A stretch of DNA of 6,219 bases from an uncultured Bacilli bacterium (GTDB lineage Bacteria > Bacillota_I > Bacilli_A > RF39 > UBA660). A program made the position numbers and the translations under genes. The DNA is taken from contig CANRME010000072.1 of NCBI GenBank assembly GCA_947631655.1, positions 1-6,219 on the forward strand, written 5' to 3'. Positions within the stretch are counted from its first letter, which is position 1, and each line of letters begins with the position of its first letter. Shown one piece after another: positions 6,012-6,219 of this stretch. The notes under the pieces were generated by a model, which saw only the letters and a list, made by a program, of their open reading frames with translations, made no database searches and had not been told where the DNA came from.

Positions 6012-6219
6012 ATGAGAACTTTTAACCCCGAAAAGGAATTAAATAAAATTCAAAAAGGAAATAAAAATAAAATAATAATAGGTGTATGTTTATTACTATT
6101 AATAGTAGCCATAGGAAGTAGTTATGCCTTATATCAAATAAAATATAATAAAAGAATTATTTATACTACTGTAGATAAATTTTATAGTAAAGATATTCAA
6201 ATATCTTTATATGTAGATG
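6012..6219 (+). CDS. Membrane-anchored or secreted protein, 3' partial
   Basis: Only the first 69 residues are in the window. A polar, lysine-rich start (1-20, ending KGNKNK) precedes one hydrophobic helix (about 21-42). SYA at 37-39 could be a signal-peptidase site, but an uncleaved anchor is equally possible. The outer part begins with VDKFYSKDIQISLYVD (54-69). An N-terminal anchor followed by a DIxISLYVDG-like strand is, in my recollection, typical of large surface proteins of uncultured low-GC gut Bacilli; this is weak evidence. The ATG is preceded by AAGGTAGGA (5993-6001), about ten bases away, held in the loop of an inverted repeat. The gene has its own promoter with a G9 spacer tract, separated from the preceding unit by a strong terminator, so it is an independently controlled surface protein. 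The complete function cannot be told from this fragment. Confidence 0.75.
   Translation, partial: MRTFNPEKELNKIQKGNKNKIIIGVCLLLLIVAIGSSYALYQIKYNKRIIYTTVDKFYSKDIQISLYVD

Noticed and set aside
6002..6025. ATG at 6002 as an alternative start for the last gene
   Set aside because: That frame reaches a stop after seven codons; the ATG at 6012 opens a long frame with a membrane helix.
1..6219. Alternative genetic code (TGA as Trp), as in Mollicutes
   Set aside because: All tryptophans I checked use TGG and no gene is interrupted by TGA; stops are TAA or TAG, so the standard code is sufficient, though five genes cannot show that TGA is used as a stop.

Overview
The window is strongly AT-rich, with an A/T bias at third codon positions. 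Its proteins are full of Lys, Asn, Ile, Tyr, Asp and Glu, its promoters are sigma-A-like and it has Gram-positive-style Shine-Dalgarno sites. I infer a low-GC Firmicutes-type bacterium, most like the uncultured gut Bacilli/Mollicutes relatives (RF39-like lineages), though sequence reading alone cannot fix the taxon. All five visible stop codons are TAA or TAG. Tryptophan is read from TGG and no frame needs TGA to be read through, so the standard bacterial code fits. Every gene lies on the + strand, and no stretch over 300 bases lacks a gene.

Layout. (1) Bases 1-1002 hold the 3' part of a surface-type protein whose C-terminal domain resembles the formylglycine-generating-enzyme/C-type-lectin-like fold. 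A probable terminator follows. (2) Bases 1032-2769 hold a promoter and a two-gene unit: a HemW-like radical SAM protein, then a short glycerophosphodiester phosphodiesterase 12 bases downstream. (3) Bases 2759-5950 hold a second promoter, embedded in the end of the phosphodiesterase gene. It precedes two overlapping genes for membrane-anchored proteins with WG-repeat-like, probably beta-propeller, extracellular domains. A strong hairpin terminator ends the unit. (4) From 5955 a third promoter drives a new membrane or secreted protein that runs off the window.

The most striking signal is at 5955-6011. A run of nine G lies directly against a TTGAC -35 box, inside the -35/-10 spacer, in an otherwise very AT-rich sequence. 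Just downstream a perfect 10-bp inverted repeat holds the ribosome binding site in its loop and abuts the start codon. Together these suggest a phase-variable, and possibly further regulated, promoter for a surface protein.

The two propeller-like genes share a recurring module (GKLYFY-like strand, then GTYxC, then a second Cys). It occurs twice in the first protein and once in the second, and holds every cysteine in both. They look like products of domain duplication that may work together on the outer face of the membrane. No transposase, integrase, CRISPR array, tRNA or rRNA gene was seen.
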